A stretch of 64,000 bases of DNA from Pseudomonas nitroreducens (lineage in GTDB: Bacteria > Pseudomonadota > Gammaproteobacteria > Pseudomonadales > Pseudomonadaceae), in contig NZ_JACHLI010000004.1 of NCBI RefSeq assembly GCF_014204515.1, forward strand, positions 124,001-188,000, given 5' to 3'. Position numbers and translations under genes: made by a program. Below the pieces are notes generated by a model, which was not told the DNA's origin, did no database searches, and saw only the letters and a program-made list of their open reading frames with translations. Position 1 is the first letter of the stretch; the number at the start of each line of letters is the position of its first letter. Positions 1-8,311 of the stretch are shown piece by piece.

Positions 1-426
1 CGGGTCGACCCGGCCGGCGGTCTCGTTGAGCATCACGAAGCTGTGGCTGCCACCGGCCGCACCGGAGCCGCCCGCCGACGCGCCGGCGCTCGGGCCCGCC
101 GCGGTGGGGGCCAGGGCCTGGGTCGGGTCGAGACCGGCGGCGATCGCCTTCTGCAGCTCCTCGGCGCTCGGCGCCTGGACCTCGGCCTGCTGCGCGCGGG
201 CGTGCTCGGCCTGCGGCAGGTCGGCGGCGCTCCACTGGCTGTCGCGGCCCAGGTCGACCAGTTTGCCGTTGCCCACATCCAGGGTCACCGCGCCCGCGGC
301 GCCGGTGAGCAGCTGGTCGCCCTGATAGATGCGATCACCTTCCACCAGGACGCGCTGAACGCCCTCGGCGGATACCGCAATCACTTGGCCGATGATGCTT
401 TTTACGACCGCGACGACGCTGCTCAT
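1..426 (-). CDS. lapA: LapA-type giant biofilm adhesin, N-terminal retention module (partial)
   Basis: Only the first 142 codons are present; the gene runs off the left edge. The start is ATG at 426-424, with AGGAG six bases upstream at 437-433. The protein begins MSSVVAVVKSIIGQVIAVSA, the hallmark of the retention module that plugs the outer-membrane pore LapE in LapA-type adhesins. A Gly/Ala/Ser-rich linker follows. Residues 108-111 read TAAG (positions 105-94), matching the di-alanine site that the periplasmic protease LapG cuts in P. fluorescens LapA when c-di-GMP falls. No repeats or C-terminal secretion signal are visible because of the truncation. The gene is divergent from lapE-lapB-lapC, which would encode its exporter. 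LapD and LapG are not in the window. The family call is firm; full length and repeat content are unknown. Confidence 0.88.
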   Translation of the reverse strand, partial: MSSVVAVVKSIIGQVIAVSAEGVQRVLVEGDRIYQGDQLLTGAAGAVTLDVGNGKLVDLGRDSQWSAADLPQAEHARAQQAEVQAPSAEELQKAIAAGLDPTQALAPTAAGPSAGASAGGSGAAGGSHSFVMLNETAGRVDP

Positions 427-763
427 GCATTTCTCCTGGTGAGGCTTGCCTGGTTGCCGACCGGCCGCATGATGGTCGGCTCAGGTGGCATTCCCTTGTC
501 TGTGAGAGCAAAAAATTTGGCGTCAAACTCTTGGCTTATCGCGATTCGAAATTACGTATATGCCAATGTATTGACCATTCGACTGCCATCCTAAACAATT
601 GGCAAATCGATGTCACTTTGATATCGGGTGCTCGCGTAAAAAAATTTAGCGTGAAATTGATCACGCTTTTCGATGCTTCCTTGCAGCGCATTCGCCGGTC
701 TTTTGACGCTTTTTGCGCCAATCGAATCGCTGCGGCTATCTCACTGATAAGGATGTTTTCCTC
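427..763. promoter_or_regulatory. AT-rich divergent regulatory region between lapA and lapE
   Basis: This 337-bp spacer is far richer in A and T than its surroundings. It holds an imperfect 18-bp direct repeat, AAAAAATTTGGCGTCAAA at 510-527 and AAAAAATTTAGCGTGAAA at 639-656 (16 of 18 identical). A perfect inverted repeat GCGTGA-N6-TCACGC lies at 649-666 and overlaps the second copy. Divergent promoters for lapA and the exporter genes must lie here. The repeats look like regulator or nucleoid-protein sites. FleQ is a known regulator of lap and other biofilm genes in pseudomonads, but no exact FleQ consensus was recognised. Confidence 0.6.
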
Positions 764-2116
764 ATGCGTCTGCGATTCGCTGCTGTTGTGCCCTTTGCCC
801 TCTCATTCGTCGTTCCCGCCCATGCCGACAGCCTCACCCAGGCCATGCAGAAAGCGATGGACTACCACCCGGAAATCCAGGCCGGGGTGAACTCCCGCCT
901 GGCCGCCGACAAGCAGCTGCGCGCTGCGAAGGGCGGCTACCTGCCGTCCGTCGACCTGACCGCCGGTTATGGTCGCGAAGGCTCCGACAACACCACCACC
1001 CGAGCGAACGGTGACCACGACTGGAAGACCCTGAACCGTGGCGAATCCAACCTCGCCCTGCGCCAGATGGTCTTCGATGGCTTCGCCACCTCCAGCGAAG
1101 TCGGCCGCCAGCAGGCCAACGTCAACTCCCGCGCCTATGCGCTGCTGGGCACCTCCGAGCGCACCGCGCTGGACGTCGCCCAGGTCTACATCGATGTGCT
1201 GCGCCGCCAGGAAATGGTCCGGCTGGCCGAGGAAAATCTGAAGAACCACCAGCGCGTCTACGACCAGATCAGCCTGCGCAGCTCGCGCGGCGTCGGCCGC
1301 CTGGCGGACCAGGACCAGGCCGAAGCACGCCTGGCCCAGGCGCAGAACAACCTGATGACCGAGCAGACCAACCTGGCCGATGCCCGCACCAACTACTACA
1401 GCGTGGTGGGCAGCGATCCGCTGGAACTGACCGATCCCAGCGGTCTTGTCGGCCAGTTGCCCGAAGACCTGCAGGCCGCCCGTCGGCAGCTGGTGGAGAA
1501 CAGCCCGATCCTGCGCTCGGCGGAATCCGACGTGGCAGCGGCCGAGAAACAGTACGAAGCGGCGAAATCGACCTTCTATCCGAGATTCGATGCAGAACTT
1601 TCCCGCGGTGCCGATAACAACCTCGACGGAGAAGAAGGCCACAACAACGAATGGCAGGCCATGCTGCGCATGCGCTACAACCTGTTCGCCGGTGGCAGCA
1701 ACAAGGCCGAGCTGGAAGCCAAGTCCTACGAGGCGAACCAGGCCCTGGATATCCGCAACAACGCCCTGCGCCAGTTGAACGAGGAACTCGGTTTGTCCTG
1801 GAACGCCCTGAACAACGCCCGCGACCAGCTGCCCATCGCCCGCCAGTACGTGGACTACAGCACCCGTGTGCGCGAGGCGTACCAGAAGCAATTCACCATC
1901 GGCGAGCGTACCCTGCTCGACCTGCTGGACAGCGAGAACGAACTGTTCAACGCTTCGCGCCGTCTGGTCGACCTGAAGTACACCGAGCTGTTCACCCAGT
2001 ACCGCATCAAGGCGACCCTGGGCGAGCTGCTCAAGAGCCAGGGCGTGGTAGCGCCGCTGGCCTCGGTGGCGTCGGAAAACATCAAACCGAAAGTCCAGCT
2101 CCCCGGCCTGAACTGA
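764..2116 (+). CDS. lapE: TolC-family outer-membrane channel of the Lap exporter (LapE/AggA-like)
   Basis: A 450-residue protein with a signal peptide (MRLRFAAVVPFALSFVVPAHA, cut before DSLTQ) followed by the duplicated helical repeats of TolC-type outer-membrane efflux proteins. These include the typical N-terminal segment LTQAMQKAMDYHPEIQAGVN and the C-terminal 'FTIGERTLLDLLDSENEL' motif. It would form the trimeric outer-membrane duct through which the LapA adhesin is exported and in which the uncut adhesin is held. The ATG at 764 is preferred because an AAGGA ribosome site precedes it and the signal peptide starts there; an in-frame ATG at 713 would bury the signal peptide. lapB follows after 33 bp, consistent with one lapEBC operon. 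Call by family and context; high confidence. Confidence 0.9.
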   Translation: MRLRFAAVVPFALSFVVPAHADSLTQAMQKAMDYHPEIQAGVNSRLAADKQLRAAKGGYLPSVDLTAGYGREGSDNTTTRANGDHDWKTLNRGESNLALRQMVFDGFATSSEVGRQQANVNSRAYALLGTSERTALDVAQVYIDVLRRQEMVRLAEENLKNHQRVYDQISLRSSRGVGRLADQDQAEARLAQAQNNLMTEQTNLADARTNYYSVVGSDPLELTDPSGLVGQLPEDLQAARRQLVENSPILRSAESDVAAAEKQYEAAKSTFYPRFDAELSRGADNNLDGEEGHNNEWQAMLRMRYNLFAGGSNKAELEAKSYEANQALDIRNNALRQLNEELGLSWNALNNARDQLPIARQYVDYSTRVREAYQKQFTIGERTLLDLLDSENELFNASRRLVDLKYTELFTQYRIKATLGELLKSQGVVAPLASVASENIKPKVQLPGLN

Positions 2117-2149
2117 GCCGGCCCATAGTCCAGCCAAGAGAACACCCGC

Positions 2150-4306
2150 GTGGATCAAGAAGTCAGTGCAGTTCCCTTAAGTCATGATCCGCGCGGTCTG
2201 CTGGACGACCCGCTGCTGGACAGCCTGCTGACGCTCTGTCAGCTGCACCAGAAGCCGGCCAGCCGCGCCATGCTCACCAACGGGCTGCCGCTGCCCGGCC
2301 AGCGCCTGTCCGCCGAACTGCTGCCGCGCGCCGCCGCGCGTGCCGGCCTGCAGGGGCGCCTGCTGCAGCGCAGGCTGGAGCAGATTCCCGCGCTGGCGAT
2401 GCCGGCCATGCTGCTGCTGCGCGAAGGGCGCTGCGCGGTGCTGCTGGGCTGGGAAAGCAACGGCGATGCGCGCCTGCTGCTGTCGGAAAGCGACGGCGGC
2501 GAAGTGCGCGTCACCCGCGAGCTGCTGAGCGAGGACTACGCCGGCCAGGCCTTCTTCGCCCAGCCGCAGCACAAGTTCGACCTGCAGCACGGCGAGCTGA
2601 TCCCGCGGGTCAAGAGCTGGTTCCGCGATACCTTGAAGCGCTCGCGCTGGCTGTACGTCGACGCCGTCGCCGCGAGCCTGCTGATCAACCTGATCGCCCT
2701 GGCCGCGCCGCTGTTCGTGATGAACGTCTACGACCGCGTGGTGCCCAACCAGGCCGCCGCCACCCTCTGGGTACTGGCCATCGGCATCAGCGGCGCCTAC
2801 CTGTTCGACCTGCTGCTCAAGACCATGCGCGGCCTGTGCCTGGACCTGGCCGGCAAGAAGACCGACCTGATCATCTCGGCGACGCTGTTCGAACGCATCG
2901 TCGGCATGAGCATGAAGTACCGTCCGGCGCGGGTCGGCTCGTTCGCCCAGAACATCCACGAATTCCAGACCCTGCGCGACTTCCTCAACTCGCTGACGCT
3001 GACCACCCTGATCGACCTGCCGTTCACCCTGCTGATCCTGCTGGTGATCGGCATCATCGGCGGGCCGCTGGTGTTCGTCCCGCTGGTCGCCTTCCCGCTG
3101 GCCGCGGGCCTGGGCTGGCTGCTGCAGCGGCCGCTGGTGGAAACCATGAACCGCACCATGGCCCTGGCCGCCGAGCGCCAGTCGAGCCTGATCGAGACCC
3201 TCGCCAGCCTCGACGCGGTGAAGGTCAACAACGCCGAAAGCGAGCGCCAGTACCTGTGGGAACAGACCATCGGCACCCTCAGCCGCCTGGAGCTGCGGGT
3301 CAAGCTGCTGTCGACCCTGGCGATGAACCTCACCGTGCTGATCCAGGCCCTGGCCGGGGTCATCATGATCATCGGCGGCGTCTACCTGATCATCGCCGGC
3401 GACCTCTCCATGGGCGGCCTGATCGCCTGCTACATGCTCAACGGCCGCGCCCTCGGCCCGCTGACCCAGCTCTCCGGGCTGATCCAGCGCTACCAGCAGG
3501 CGCGCCTGTCCATGGCCACCACCAACCAGATGATGGAGCTGCCCCAGGAGCGCAACGCCGACGAACGTCCGCTGACCCGCTCGCAGCTGCGCGGCGCCAT
3601 CGAGATGCGCGGTCTGGACTTCGCCTACCCGAACCAGCAGGTCGCGGCGCTGCACGGCATCAACCTGCAGATCCGCGCCGGCGAGAAAGTCGGCATCATC
3701 GGCCGCAGCGGCTCGGGCAAGAGCTCCCTGGCGAAACTCATCGTCGGCCTGCATCAGCCCGACAACGGCAACCTGCTGGTCGATGGCGCCGACGTGCGCC
3801 AGCTGGACATCAGCGAGCTGCGCCACAACATCGGCTACGTGCCGCAGGACATCAGCCTGTTCAGCGGCACCCTGCGCGACAACCTGGTGGCCGGCGCCCG
3901 CTACATCGACGACGAACGCGTGCTGGAAGTGGCCGAGCTGACCGGCGTCAACGAGTTCGCCCGCCTCCATCCGCAGGGCTACGAACTGCAGGTCGGCGAG
4001 CGCGGCCTGAGCCTGTCCGGCGGCCAGCGGCAGAACGTCTCGCTGGCTCGCGCGCTGTTGCTCGACCCGCCGATCCTGCTGCTCGACGAGCCCACCAGCG
4101 CCATGGACAACGCCGGCGAGGAACGCCTGAAGCAGCGCCTGCAGGCGATCATGGGCGAAAAGACGCTGCTGCTGGTCACCCACCGTGCCTCCATGCTCAG
4201 CCTGGTGGACCGCCTGGTGATCATCGACAAGGGACGCATCATCGCCGACGGTCCGAAGGACGTGGTGATGGATGCACTGAAGAAGGGGCAGATCAGTGTC
4301 GCTTAA
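2150..4306 (+). CDS. lapB: Type I secretion ABC transporter, LapB family
   Basis: A 718-residue inner-membrane ABC exporter starting at GTG 2150. Residues 1-140 form a C39-peptidase-like domain with no catalytic Cys, as expected for exporters of RTX or Lap adhesins whose substrates are not cut on export. The membrane domain spans about 160-450, with hydrophobic segments around LLINLIALAAPLFVMNVYD and ITAGDL-type loops. The nucleotide-binding domain has Walker A GRSGSGKSS at 518-526, signature LSGGQRQ at about 622 and Walker B ILLLDEP at about 641. It powers LapA export together with LapC and LapE. Its last codons overlap lapC by 11 bp, indicating translational coupling. Confidence 0.93.
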   Translation: MDQEVSAVPLSHDPRGLLDDPLLDSLLTLCQLHQKPASRAMLTNGLPLPGQRLSAELLPRAAARAGLQGRLLQRRLEQIPALAMPAMLLLREGRCAVLLGWESNGDARLLLSESDGGEVRVTRELLSEDYAGQAFFAQPQHKFDLQHGELIPRVKSWFRDTLKRSRWLYVDAVAASLLINLIALAAPLFVMNVYDRVVPNQAAATLWVLAIGISGAYLFDLLLKTMRGLCLDLAGKKTDLIISATLFERIVGMSMKYRPARVGSFAQNIHEFQTLRDFLNSLTLTTLIDLPFTLLILLVIGIIGGPLVFVPLVAFPLAAGLGWLLQRPLVETMNRTMALAAERQSSLIETLASLDAVKVNNAESERQYLWEQTIGTLSRLELRVKLLSTLAMNLTVLIQALAGVIMIIGGVYLIIAGDLSMGGLIACYMLNGRALGPLTQLSGLIQRYQQARLSMATTNQMMELPQERNADERPLTRSQLRGAIEMRGLDFAYPNQQVAALHGINLQIRAGEKVGIIGRSGSGKSSLAKLIVGLHQPDNGNLLVDGADVRQLDISELRHNIGYVPQDISLFSGTLRDNLVAGARYIDDERVLEVAELTGVNEFARLHPQGYELQVGERGLSLSGGQRQNVSLARALLLDPPILLLDEPTSAMDNAGEERLKQRLQAIMGEKTLLLVTHRASMLSLVDRLVIIDKGRIIADGPKDVVMDALKKGQISVA

Positions 4307-5666
4307 TCCCAAGGGCAATATCCGCCACGGCATCGGTGGCTATTTCAAGGGCAGCGACAGCCTCTCCGGCCAGCCGCTTCCGGAAGTCAGCAAGGCCCTG
4401 ATCGAGGATGCGCCGCGCGTGGTGCGCCTGACCATCTGGGTGCTGATCGGCTTCGTCGCCTTCCTCCTGCTGTGGGCGCATTTCGCCAGGATCGACGAGG
4501 TGACCCGCGGCGAAGGCAAGGCGATTCCCTCGTCCAAGGTGCAGAAGATCCAGAACCTGGAAGGCGGCATCGTCTCGCAGATCTTCGTCCATGAAGGGCA
4601 GGTGGTGCAGGCCGGCGAGCAGCTGATGCGCCTGGACCCGACGCGCTTCCAGTCCAACGTCGGCGAGACCGAGGCCGATCGCCTGGCGATGTTCCTGCGC
4701 GTGGAGCGTCTCTCCGCCGAGGTGGAAGATCGCCCGCTGAACATCCCCGACGACGTGCGCGCCAAGGTGCCCGGCCAGGCCAGCAGTGAAGAGGCGCTGT
4801 TCCACAGCCGCCAGCAGCAGCTCACCGATGAAACCGACGGCCTGCAGCAGCAACTGGTGCAGAAGCAGCAGGAACTGCGCGAGTTCGTCTCCAAGCAGGC
4901 CCAGTACCGCAACAGCCTGAACCTGCTGCGCCAGGAAATCTCCATGTCCGAGCCGCTGGTGGCCCAGGGCGCCATGTCCCAGGTGGAGCTGCTGCGCCTC
5001 AAGCGTGGCGAGGTGGAGAACCGCGGCCAGCTGGATGCCACCACCCTGGCGATCCCGCGTGCCGAGGCGGCGATCAAGGAAGTCGAACGCAAGGTCGCCG
5101 AGACCCGCTCGCGCTTCCGCAGCGACGCCCTCAAGGAACTCAACGAGGCCCGCACCGAACTGAGCAAGGCCACCGCCACCGGCAAGGCGCTGGAAGACCG
5201 CGTCAGCCGCACCCTGGTCACCTCGCCGGTGCGCGGCATCGTCAAGCAGCTGCTGGTGAACACCATCGGCGGGGTGATCCAGCCAGGCAGCGACCTGATC
5301 GAGATCGTCCCGCTGGACGACACCCTGCTGGTGGAAGCGCGCATCCGTCCGCAGGACATTGCCTTCCTGCGTCCCGGCCAGCACGCCATGGTCAAGTTTA
5401 CCGCCTACGACTACACCATCTACGGCGGCCTGCAGGCGGACCTGGAACAGATCGGCGCCGACACCGTCACCGACGAGGACGGCAACAGCTTCTACCTGAT
5501 CAAGCTGCGCACCCGAAAAAGCCACCTGGGCACCGACGACAAGCCGCTGCTGATCATCCCCGGCATGGTGGCCAGCGTGGACATCATCACCGGCAAGAAG
5601 AGCATCCTCAGCTACCTGCTCAAGCCCATCCTGCGGGCCAAGGCCGAGGCGCTGCGCGAGCGCTGA
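4296..5666 (+). CDS. lapC: HlyD-family membrane-fusion protein, LapC
   Basis: A 456-residue periplasmic adaptor of the type I secretion system. The GTG start at 4296 lies inside the end of lapB. A single membrane helix sits near residues 45-66 (LTIWVLIGFVAFLLLWAHF). A half-lipoyl segment follows (KVQKIQNLEGGIVSQIFVHE), then a long Gln/Glu-rich coiled coil at about 150-285, then the second lipoyl half and the HlyD C-terminal beta domain (SPVRGIVKQLLVNTIGG...IEIVP). It would bridge LapB in the inner membrane to LapE in the outer membrane. A strong hairpin terminator at 5684-5716 ends the lapEBC operon. Confidence 0.93.
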   Translation: MSLNPKGNIRHGIGGYFKGSDSLSGQPLPEVSKALIEDAPRVVRLTIWVLIGFVAFLLLWAHFARIDEVTRGEGKAIPSSKVQKIQNLEGGIVSQIFVHEGQVVQAGEQLMRLDPTRFQSNVGETEADRLAMFLRVERLSAEVEDRPLNIPDDVRAKVPGQASSEEALFHSRQQQLTDETDGLQQQLVQKQQELREFVSKQAQYRNSLNLLRQEISMSEPLVAQGAMSQVELLRLKRGEVENRGQLDATTLAIPRAEAAIKEVERKVAETRSRFRSDALKELNEARTELSKATATGKALEDRVSRTLVTSPVRGIVKQLLVNTIGGVIQPGSDLIEIVPLDDTLLVEARIRPQDIAFLRPGQHAMVKFTAYDYTIYGGLQADLEQIGADTVTDEDGNSFYLIKLRTRKSHLGTDDKPLLIIPGMVASVDIITGKKSILSYLLKPILRAKAEALRER

Positions 5667-5683
5667 GTTCGCCGAGCCACTGC

Positions 5684-5716
5684 AAACGGGCCGCCCCAAG
5701 GGTGGCCCGTTTCGTT
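5684..5716 (+). terminator. Rho-independent terminator after lapC
   Basis: Inverted repeat AAACGGGCC (5684-5692) / GGCCCGTTT (5704-5712) with further pairing inside, followed by a short T-containing tail. It lies 18 bp after the lapC stop codon. Confidence 0.8.
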
Positions 5717-5749
5717 TGCGCACCGAGTGCGGCGACGGGGTGGCCATTC

Positions 5750-5773
5750 GTAGGAGCGGACTCCGTCCGCGAT
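5750..5773. repeat. REP-type palindrome (GTAGGAGCGGA family)
   Basis: GTAGGAGCGGA-CTC-CGTCCGCGAT-type palindrome, one of about 17 such units in the window. The units share the ends GTAGGAGCG and CGCGA with a variable loop. REPs of this form are scattered in Pseudomonas intergenic DNA and are mobilised by RAYT transposases; no RAYT gene is present here. Confidence 0.8.
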
Positions 5774-5938
5774 TGGCCCCGCGTCCTGCCGGAGATGAGT
5801 TGTCCTGCGCAAGGCGAGCCTGTGATCCACAGAGACGACTGCAAGCGCGTCCCCACTTTCGTACTCTTCCTCTCGCTTTTTCCGCAGTGCGACGGCAACC
5901 TTGGGCTCTTCTCCATTCGCCGCAACGGAAGCTCGATC

Positions 5939-6484
5939 ATGAACAGGATTTCACTGCTGACCCTGGCGCTGCTGGCCGCCCTGGGCACGTCCAGGGCCTT
6001 TGCCGAAGATGCAGCTGCTGGCTCCAGCGCCCTCAAGGACTCCGCCAAGGCGGCGGTATCCTCGGCCATTTCCGCGGGCAAGAACCTGCTCGGGGGCGTC
6101 TCGGATGGTGTCACCGAAGGCCGCGAGTCGGCCCAGGGCAGCGACGGCTCGATCGTGGTCTCCAGCCTCGCGCAGATGGAGGGCCAGGTCAGCGTGCAGC
6201 TGCTCAAGGTCGAAAGCTCCGAAGACGGCAACCTGACGGCTCTGCTGGGGTTCAAGAACGCTACCGACAAGCCGCTGCGGCTGATCAACCTGCGCCAGAC
6301 CGGCGCCTTGCTGGCCATCGACGAGGAGGGCTACTCCAGCTCGCCTTTGTCGGGACCGATCAATCCGGACGACGTGACCATCCCGGCGAAGACGGGCGTG
6401 CGGCAGAAGTTCGTGTTCGAAGGGCCGACAGCGGCCGTGCAGTCGATTCGCCTCTGGGGGCGTGATTTCGAGGTCAAGCGCTGA
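5939..6484 (+). CDS. Exported protein of unknown function
   Basis: A 181-residue protein with a clear signal peptide (MNRISLLTLALLAALGTSRAFA, cut before EDAAA). A Ser/Ala/Gly-rich segment follows (residues 24-60), then a beta-rich domain of about 115 residues containing LLGFKNATDKPLRLINLR and ending FEVKR. The mature part resembles small periplasmic immunoglobulin-like domains, but no family was recognised. The ATG at 5939 is chosen because the signal peptide begins there and GGAAG stands just upstream; a longer in-frame reading to 5702 crosses a REP and is not credible. It stands alone between the lap terminator and a convergent oxidoreductase gene. Confidence 0.7.
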   Translation: MNRISLLTLALLAALGTSRAFAEDAAAGSSALKDSAKAAVSSAISAGKNLLGGVSDGVTEGRESAQGSDGSIVVSSLAQMEGQVSVQLLKVESSEDGNLTALLGFKNATDKPLRLINLRQTGALLAIDEEGYSSSPLSGPINPDDVTIPAKTGVRQKFVFEGPTAAVQSIRLWGRDFEVKR

Positions 6485-6492
6485 TCATGACG

Positions 6493-6512
6493 GCCCCGCC
6501 TGCGGGCGGGGC
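6493..6512. terminator. Hairpin between convergent genes
   Basis: Perfect GCCCCGCC / GGCGGGGC stem with a four-base loop, between the stop codons of the exported-protein gene and the convergent oxidoreductase gene. No T-tract, so termination is inferred from position. Confidence 0.55.
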
Positions 6513-6523
6513 TGTCGACTTCA

Positions 6524-7165
6524 TCAGTAGGCTACGGTGAACCGCTGCTGGTGATGGTTGGCCTGCTCGGCCTCGTCGATCATCGCTACCGCCAGGTCCG
6601 GCAGGGAGATGCGGCTTTCGCCGTTGCCATCGAACAGTACCTGGTCGCCGCCGAGGCGGAAGCTGCCGGTGCGGGTTTCGCCGTCGAGCAGCATGGCCGG
6701 GCTGAGGAAGGCCCAGTCCAGTTCCTTTTCGCCGCGCAGCTGGTCCAGCGCGTCGGCCGCGCCCAGTGCGCCCTGTTTCCATTGCTCGGGGAATTCCGGG
6801 CTGTCCACCAGGCGCTGGCCCGGAGCGATCTCCAGGCTGCCGGCGCCGCCGAGGACCAGCAGGCGCTTCACGCCGGAAGCTTTCACGCCATCAAGAATGG
6901 CGCGACTGCCCTTGGCGTGGCTGCCACGGATGTCCGGGTTGCCCCAGCCGGCATTGAAGGCGCTGACCACTGCATCCTGGCCGGCCACCGCGCGGGCAAC
7001 CTGGGCCGGGTCGTAGACATCGGCCTGGACCACTTTGAGGTTGTCCCGCGCCGGCAGCTTCGCCGGATCGCGCACCAGCGCCGTCACCGTGTGGCCGCGA
7101 CGCAGGGCCTCTTCGAGGAAGTAATGGCCGACGTGGCCGGTGGCGCCGATCAGGGCAAGTTTCAT
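6524..7165 (-). CDS. NAD(P)-binding Rossmann-fold oxidoreductase, NmrA/YwnB-like
   Basis: A 213-residue atypical short-chain dehydrogenase-like protein. It starts MKLALIGATGHVGHYFLEEA, the glycine-rich dinucleotide-binding loop GATGHVG, and carries LLVLGGAGSLEIAPG and an FLSPAMLLDGETRTGSF segment typical of the NAD(P)H-binding family of YwnB and NmrA-like proteins. No SDR Tyr-x3-Lys pair is obvious, as is common in this subgroup. AAAGGTG precedes the ATG at 7165. Substrate is unknown; related proteins serve as flavin/biliverdin reductase-like enzymes or redox sensors. It stands 125 bp downstream of the dehydrogenase gene on the same strand. Confidence 0.8.
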   Translation of the reverse strand: MKLALIGATGHVGHYFLEEALRRGHTVTALVRDPAKLPARDNLKVVQADVYDPAQVARAVAGQDAVVSAFNAGWGNPDIRGSHAKGSRAILDGVKASGVKRLLVLGGAGSLEIAPGQRLVDSPEFPEQWKQGALGAADALDQLRGEKELDWAFLSPAMLLDGETRTGSFRLGGDQVLFDGNGESRISLPDLAVAMIDEAEQANHHQQRFTVAY

Positions 7166-7290
7166 GGAATCACCTTTTTGTGGGAGAGGCTGCCGCACGC
7201 TGGCGGCCGGTGATCCATCTTCGACTCGGCGGGGCAGGGGATAAAGCCGTGCCGGCGCCATGCACTCGTAAGCCTGACTTCACAATGGCG

Positions 7291-8175
7291 TCATTGATCG
7301 AAGAGTTTCTGCACCACCGAGAAGTCCTGCTCACCGTGCCCCTGTTTCACCAGCAGCCGGTATATCGCCAGCGCCAGGCTGCCCATGGGCGTGCTGTTGC
7401 CGCTGACCTGGGCGGTCTCCAGGGCCAGGCCCAGGTCCTTGGTCATCAGCGAGGCCATGAAGCCGCCGCTGTAGCCGCGCGAGGCAGGGGCGTTCTCCAT
7501 CACCCCGGGCCACGGGTTGTACACCTCCAGTGCCCAGTTGCCGCCGGAGCTGCGCCGCATGATCTCCGACAGCACCGCCGGGTCCAGGCCGTTGGCGGCG
7601 CCCAGGGCTAGGGATTCGGCGGTGCCGATCATCAGCACGGCGAGCAACTGGTTGTTGCACACCTTGGCGACCTGGCCGGCGCCGTCGCCGCCGGCGTGGA
7701 AGATGTTGCGGCCCATGGCGGCGAACACCGGCTGGGCACGTTCGAGCACCTCGGCGTCGCCGCCGACCATGAAGGTCAGGGTGCCGGCGATGGCGCCGCC
7801 GGTGCCGCCGGAGACCGGGGCGTCGAGCATCGGGATGCGTTTGTCCGCCGCGGCCTGGTGGACCTTGCGCGCCGAAGCGGGAGCGATGGTCGAGCACTCC
7901 AGCACCAGGGTGCCGGGGGCGATGTGTTCGAGCAGGCCTTCGTTGCCGAGGTAGAGCCCCTCGACGTGCTGGCTGGCCGGCAGCATGGTGACCACCACGT
8001 CGGCGCCGTCCACCGCGTCGTGGGCGCTGCGCGCAGCGCTGGCACCCTGGACGACCAGGCCGTCGACGGCACTCTGCACCAGATCGAACACACGCAGCAG
8101 GTAGCCGGCCTTGATCAGGTTGGCGGCCATGGGGGCGCCCATGTGGCCGAGGCCGATGAAGGCGATGGTTTGCAT
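7291..8175 (-). CDS. mmsB: Beta-hydroxyacid dehydrogenase, annotated as 3-hydroxyisobutyrate dehydrogenase (PA0743-like)
   Basis: A 294-residue NAD(P)-dependent 6-phosphogluconate-dehydrogenase-like enzyme. The nucleotide loop is IAFIGLGHMGAPMAANLIKA. The substrate loop is DAPVSGGTGGA, and the catalytic Lys lies in GQVAKVCNNQLLAV. A GGAGG site precedes the ATG at 8175. It ends a gene cluster for branched-chain acyl-CoA breakdown, which points to oxidation of 3-hydroxyisobutyrate in valine catabolism. However, from memory, the close P. aeruginosa homologue PA0743 was characterised as an L-serine dehydrogenase. The fold and cofactor class are certain; the physiological substrate is not. Confidence 0.85.
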   Translation of the reverse strand: MQTIAFIGLGHMGAPMAANLIKAGYLLRVFDLVQSAVDGLVVQGASAARSAHDAVDGADVVVTMLPASQHVEGLYLGNEGLLEHIAPGTLVLECSTIAPASARKVHQAAADKRIPMLDAPVSGGTGGAIAGTLTFMVGGDAEVLERAQPVFAAMGRNIFHAGGDGAGQVAKVCNNQLLAVLMIGTAESLALGAANGLDPAVLSEIMRRSSGGNWALEVYNPWPGVMENAPASRGYSGGFMASLMTKDLGLALETAQVSGNSTPMGSLALAIYRLLVKQGHGEQDFSVVQKLFDQ

Positions 8176-8227
8176 GCTGGTTTCCTCCTGTTCAACCACA
8201 GAAGCACTCCAGCGCTGCATGGATCAT

Positions 8228-8293
8228 GTAGGAGCGAGCTTGCTCGCGAACCGGCCCCGCAGCGAAGCCGTTCGCGAGCGAGCTCGCTCCTAC
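8228..8293. repeat. Inverted REP doublet
   Basis: Two REP palindromes facing each other: GTAGGAGCGAGC... at 8228-8251 and ...GCTCGCTCCTAC at 8270-8293. They share 18 bases of linker and sit between two genes of the CoA cluster. The pair could form a long stem in the transcript. Confidence 0.85.
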
Positions 8294-8311
8294 AGGGGAC
8301 GACCGCCGCGG

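Noticed and set aside
2177..4333. Long open frame (718 codons) opposite lapB
   Set aside because: It mirrors the exact length of lapB, has Gln/His/Ala-rich composition typical of antisense frames in GC-rich genes, and no domain.
4293..5747. 484-codon frame opposite lapC
   Set aside because: Antisense shadow of a complete HlyD-family gene, with no domain.
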